Origin: Bacteroidota bacterium
GTDB lineage: Bacteria > Bacteroidota > Bacteroidia > Bacteroidales > UBA1715
DNA: 7,236 nt
Assembly (NCBI GenBank): GCA_029266015.1
Contig: JAJUFK010000117.1
Location: 1 to 7,236, forward strand
Reading direction: 5' to 3'
Shown: positions 7,217 to 7,236 of the stretch, one piece after another
Layout of the letters: the number at the start of each line of letters is the position of its first letter
Numbering within the stretch: position 1 is the first letter of the stretch
Notes under the pieces: generated by a model
Seen by the model: the letters and a program-made list of their open reading frames with translations, nothing else
Told to the model about the DNA's origin: nothing
Databases searched by the model: none
Translations under genes and position numbers: made by a program

Positions 7217-7236
7217 ATGGCAGTGCGTAAAGCAGG
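7217..7236 (+). CDS. Possible start of a plus-strand gene running off the window
   Basis: ATG at 7217 opens MAVRKA before the edge. Only six codons are visible, so no function can be assigned. The frame is open back to 7157 but has no earlier ATG. There is no Shine-Dalgarno sequence, which is normal for the other genes here, and a weak promoter candidate lies about 90 nt upstream. A competing reading is the 3' end of a minus-strand gene: that strand encodes LLYALPYAKYLEYLW and then TAG at 7188-7190. The sequence beyond the edge would settle it. Confidence 0.18.

Larger units (their letters stand above)
6906..7236. other. AT-rich intergenic region upstream of carA
   Basis: This 331-nt stretch holds the carA promoter and otherwise no supported gene. 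A 12-bp palindrome CAAATGCATTTG lies at 7060-7071. The octamer CAAGTATT occurs three times: inverted at 7023-7030 and direct at 7139-7146 and 7194-7201 (the last two extended to ACAAGTATT). A plus-strand -7-like TAATTTTG is at 7120-7127, but the sequence 20 bp upstream is TTTA rather than TTTG, so it is a weak promoter candidate for a gene entering the right edge. No intrinsic terminator is visible. Confidence 0.6.

Noticed and set aside
1..7236. CRISPR array, insertion sequence, tRNA, toxin-antitoxin or phage-defence genes
   Set aside because: I saw no regularly spaced repeats, transposase-like frames, flanking target duplications, cloverleaf sequence or defence motifs on either strand.

Overview
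The window looks like chromosomal DNA from an AT-rich member of the Bacteroidota. Three things support this. The CarA nucleophile loop and the following segment (GICMGN, KLKYGHRSHNQPV) match the Bacteroides-type sequence as I remember it. Three minus-strand genes are preceded by good matches to the Bacteroidota promoter (-33 TTTG, 19-21 bp, -7 TAnnTTTG). No gene start has a clear Shine-Dalgarno sequence, and two genes encode Bacteroidota-style lipoproteins. All complete genes end in TAA.

Layout, left to right. Positions 1-1254 (+) hold the 3' part of an RNase R-type exoribonuclease gene (rnr): most of the RNB domain and the C-terminal S1 domain. It converges on the rest of the window, which is read on the minus strand, and a perfect 15-bp hairpin at 1293-1327 separates the two directions. 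Next come two tandem related lipoprotein genes. The one at 1347-1847 is intact (166 aa). The one at 1911-2408 has an in-frame TAA at codon 63 and is probably a pseudogene. Each has its own promoter match. A strong terminator (2479-2506) separates them from the carAB operon.

carA (5811-6905) and carB (2527-5757) are co-oriented, 53 nt apart, and encode the small (glutaminase) and large (synthetase) subunits of carbamoyl-phosphate synthase. CarA releases ammonia from glutamine. CarB uses it with bicarbonate and two ATP to make carbamoyl phosphate for pyrimidine and arginine synthesis. The operon has a well-formed promoter at 6941-6972 and a leader of only about 30 nt, so there is no room for a riboswitch or attenuator.

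Positions 6906-7236 are an AT-rich intergenic stretch with the carA promoter, a short palindrome and a few repeated octamers. A plus-strand gene may begin in the last 20 bases, but too little is visible to name it.

Most of the window is ordinary housekeeping DNA, and I see no novel multi-gene system. The points most worth a second look are the Gln-to-Leu replacement next to the CarA catalytic cysteine, the tandem unrecognised lipoproteins with one broken copy, and a perfect 11-bp inverted repeat inside carA.
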